Assembly (NCBI RefSeq): GCF_001586165.1
Contig: NZ_CP014608.1
Coordinates: forward strand, 4,774,001 to 4,838,000
DNA from: Obesumbacterium proteus
GTDB lineage: Bacteria > Pseudomonadota > Gammaproteobacteria > Enterobacterales > Enterobacteriaceae
Direction: 5' to 3'
DNA: 64,000 nucleotides
The notes beneath the pieces were generated by a model. That model was not told the DNA's origin, searched no databases, and saw only the letters and a list, made by a program, of their open reading frames with translations. Below, one piece after another: positions 61,861-64,000 of the stretch. Each line of letters starts with the position of its first letter. Position 1 is the first letter of the stretch. A program made the translations under genes and the position numbers.

Positions 61861-62898
61861 ATGATTCGCTTTGCCGTTATTGGAACCAACTGGATTACCC
61901 AGAGCTTTATCGACGCCGCTCATGCCACGGGGAAAATGCAGCTGACCGCTGTGTATTCACGTCATTTAGCGCAGGCATACGCTTTTGGCGAGCCAAATAA
62001 AGCCCAGTATTTTTTCGATTCGCTCGACGATCTCGGCAATTGTGCTCAGGTTGACGCGGTTTATATCGCCAGCCCAAACTCTTTCCACTATCCACACACC
62101 TTGGCGATGTTGCAGCATAAAAAGCATGTCATCTGTGAGAAGCCGTTGGCGTCTAACGTGCATGAAGTCGAAAGTATGATCGCCTGCGCGCATGAGAATC
62201 AGGTCGTGCTGTTTGAAGCCTTTAAAACCGCATACCTACCTAACTTCTCTGCGATCCAGCAAGCGCTGCCGCGTTTGGGCAAACTGCGTAAGGTGTTCCT
62301 GAACTACTGCCAATATTCCTCGCGCTACCAGCGTTATTTAGACGGTGAAAACCCAAATACCTTTAATCCCGCGTTTTCAAACGGTTCGATTATGGACATT
62401 GGCTACTATTGCTTGGCAAGCGCAGTGTCTCTGTTTGGCGAACCGGACAGCCTTAACGCCAGCGCCACGCTGTTAGATTCCGGTGTGGATGCCCATGGGC
62501 ACGTCAGCATGAACTACGCAGGTCACCACGCAGGCGACGGATTCGACGTGGTTCTTTTCCACTCCAAGGTCAGCAATTCAGATATCCCAAGCGAGATTCA
62601 GGGGGAAGACGGCACGTTAGTTATCGAAAAAATATCTGAATGCCAGAAAGTGACATTTACACCGCGCGGTGGGCAGCCTGAAGTCATCAGCCAAGCCCAG
62701 CAAGAAAATACCATGTATTACGAAGCGGAAGTATTTGCCAAACTGGTGCAATATCAAAGTATTGAGCATGCGGGGATCAACGTATCACGCAGCACGGCGA
62801 AGATCTTAACGCAGGTTCGCGCGTTGACCGGGGTTGAATTCCCGGCCGATGCCGCTATTCCACCGGAAACCGTGGTTGTGCCGAATACTCGCGGATGA
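61861..62898 (+). CDS. ygjR: Gfo/Idh/MocA-family oxidoreductase YgjR
   Basis: NAD(P)-dependent oxidoreductase of 345 aa. An N-terminal Rossmann domain opens MIRFAVIGTNWITQSF. The catalytic-lysine motif CEKPLASN is intact at about residues 94-101, followed by the GFO/IDH/MocA C-domain. Substrate unknown, with a sugar derivative likely for the family. It is 75 bp after ygjP and followed by a bidirectional terminator. Confidence 0.92.
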   Translation: MIRFAVIGTNWITQSFIDAAHATGKMQLTAVYSRHLAQAYAFGEPNKAQYFFDSLDDLGNCAQVDAVYIASPNSFHYPHTLAMLQHKKHVICEKPLASNVHEVESMIACAHENQVVLFEAFKTAYLPNFSAIQQALPRLGKLRKVFLNYCQYSSRYQRYLDGENPNTFNPAFSNGSIMDIGYYCLASAVSLFGEPDSLNASATLLDSGVDAHGHVSMNYAGHHAGDGFDVVLFHSKVSNSDIPSEIQGEDGTLVIEKISECQKVTFTPRGGQPEVISQAQQENTMYYEAEVFAKLVQYQSIEHAGINVSRSTAKILTQVRALTGVEFPADAAIPPETVVVPNTRG

Positions 62899-62905
62899 TC
62901 ATGAA

Positions 62906-62933
62906 AAAAGGCCTCTGTCATCAGAGGCCTTTT
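62906..62933. terminator. Bidirectional intrinsic terminator, ygjR / DMT gene
   Basis: A 12-bp perfect stem, AAAAGGCCTCTG (62906-62917) with CAGAGGCCTTTT (62922-62933) and a TCAT loop. A and T runs at the ends permit use by both convergent genes. Confidence 0.93.
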
Positions 62934-62935
62934 GA

Positions 62936-63859
62936 CTAACGAACAGGCTTAACCTGCTGAATTTGGGCTTTCGCCACGCGTTTACCGCCGAAACTTAATG
63001 CTGCTAGCGCCAGCACGATTAACACAATGCCCGCTCCTTCAATCGCTCCCGGATTTTCACCCAGCAGCCACCAAGAGAACAGTACGCCACATACGGGTAC
63101 TGCCAAGGTGCTCAGGCCTGCAATGCCCGCCGGTAAGTTCTTCAACACGAATAGCCATAGCGTCCACGCCAGCGCGGTGGCCAAAATGGCGCTGTATGAC
63201 AATGCGAAATAAACATAGGGATCCCACACAATTGGGCGCTCGGGAACCAGCCACGCAATCACGCTCATAATGATCGCGCCGTACACCATTTGCCATGTGG
63301 TCAGCGACAGCAAATCAACCTTAGGATGACGCTGGTACAAACGTTTAGCGACAATAGCGCTCGCCCCCCAGCTGATGCCAGACAGAATGGCCAGCACCGC
63401 GCTTTGCAGTGACTCACCCGTCAGCTTCCACGGTTGTAAGACCAGACAAAGCCCAATCGCCGCCACCACGATTGCCAAATACTGTACGCGACGCATTCTT
63501 TCACCCAAGAACAGCGCCGCCATGATCACCACCCAAAACGGCATGGTGTAACTCAGTATGGCCACTTTACCGGCTCCACCGCTCACCAGTGCCCACTGAG
63601 CCAGCCCAACCATGCCGCAGGTTTGCAGCACGGCAATCGCCAGCGTGTAAGCAAAAGGCGTTGGTTTCATCCCGCGACCACGCAGTTTTAACACCACCAA
63701 CAGTAATAAGGCTCCGAACACGCAGCGCAGCGCGGTAAAATCAAAGGCGCCGATGTAAAGCGTGACCTGCTTCATCGCGATCCAGCTATAACTCCAGATC
63801 AGCGTTAATAATACCAATCCCCCAAACGCCAACGGATCGGCTTTTCCTGCTACGGCCAT
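62936..63859 (-). CDS. DMT-superfamily (EamA) transporter
   Basis: Inner-membrane protein of 307 aa with ten predicted TM helices arranged as two EamA repeats (about 12-140 and 152-288). The second repeat has WGASAIVAKRLYQRHP and the loop GIAGLSTLAVPVCGVLFSWWLLGE. Family members export amino acids or metabolites. No substrate can be assigned. Shine-Dalgarno-like AGGAC lies upstream. The 141 bases between it and the window end hold no further gene. Confidence 0.9.
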   Translation of the reverse strand: MAVAGKADPLAFGGLVLLTLIWSYSWIAMKQVTLYIGAFDFTALRCVFGALLLLVVLKLRGRGMKPTPFAYTLAIAVLQTCGMVGLAQWALVSGGAGKVAILSYTMPFWVVIMAALFLGERMRRVQYLAIVVAAIGLCLVLQPWKLTGESLQSAVLAILSGISWGASAIVAKRLYQRHPKVDLLSLTTWQMVYGAIIMSVIAWLVPERPIVWDPYVYFALSYSAILATALAWTLWLFVLKNLPAGIAGLSTLAVPVCGVLFSWWLLGENPGAIEGAGIVLIVLALAALSFGGKRVAKAQIQQVKPVR

Positions 63860-64000
63860 TTTGATGTCCTAATCATTATCAATCGTGCTTATTATCACTA
63901 ATGCCATTATCTCATTACTCTCTCTTATATCCACCTTCTATATTTCACAACGGCATTAGAAAAATGTGTGAAAAGCGTCTAATTTGAAAGCTTCAATAAA

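Overview
The window comes from a motile enteric bacterium (order Enterobacterales). The flagellar proteins, FadH, the YgiW/QseB/QseC set, RlmG, YgjP and YgjR all resemble the E. coli/Salmonella proteins, but the gene order differs. One uninterrupted flagellar locus of about 43 kb followed by srfABC suggests a Hafnia/Obesumbacterium-like member of the Hafniaceae. That placement is inference and was not tested by a search.

Region 1 (1-43,635) is an essentially complete flagellar and chemotaxis locus. In order: a Tar/Tsr-like receptor; fliRQPONML and fliKJIHGF (minus strand); fliE, cheRBYZ and flhBAE (plus); fliTSD (minus); fliC and an EAL-domain gene (plus); cheWA, motBA, flhCD and fliA (minus, so transcribed fliA-flhD-flhC-motA-motB-cheA-cheW); flgLKJIHGFEDCB (minus); flgAMN (plus). 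Sigma-28-type promoters can be read in front of the first receptor gene, fliD, fliC (-10 only), flgK and flgM. Two genes are broken by single extra bases in homopolymers: cheB (G run at 14592) and flhB (C8 run at 17438). Both are restored by deleting one base, so they are either assembly errors or recent or switchable mutations. Unlike in E. coli, the sigma-28 gene fliA lies directly upstream of the master regulator flhDC. No fliZ is present, and the AT-rich region before fliA carries a three-unit 16-bp tandem repeat and a perfect 11-bp inverted repeat.

Region 2 (43,636-52,170) holds srfABC and a second chemoreceptor gene, all on the plus strand. The receptor has a clear sigma-28 promoter and srfA has a good sigma-28 -10 element, so both probably belong to the late flagellar regulon. 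SrfA is a single-pass membrane protein with a proline-rich stalk. SrfB has an actin/Hsp70-like ATPase core. SrfC looks like a P-loop GTPase whose key motifs have decayed. The job of this trio is not established and it is the best candidate here for a poorly described system.

Region 3 (52,171-53,706) is a small AT-rich accessory patch: an HNH endonuclease gene and the tail of an IS3-family orfA.

Region 4 (53,707-64,000) is metabolic and housekeeping: fadH, ygiW (visP), qseBC with a PmrA/QseB-like box between ygiW and qseB, a Tat-exported PLP aminotransferase bordered by an inverted pair of GC-rich REP-like repeats, rlmG, ygjP, ygjR and a DMT-family exporter. No rRNA, tRNA or CRISPR array was seen.
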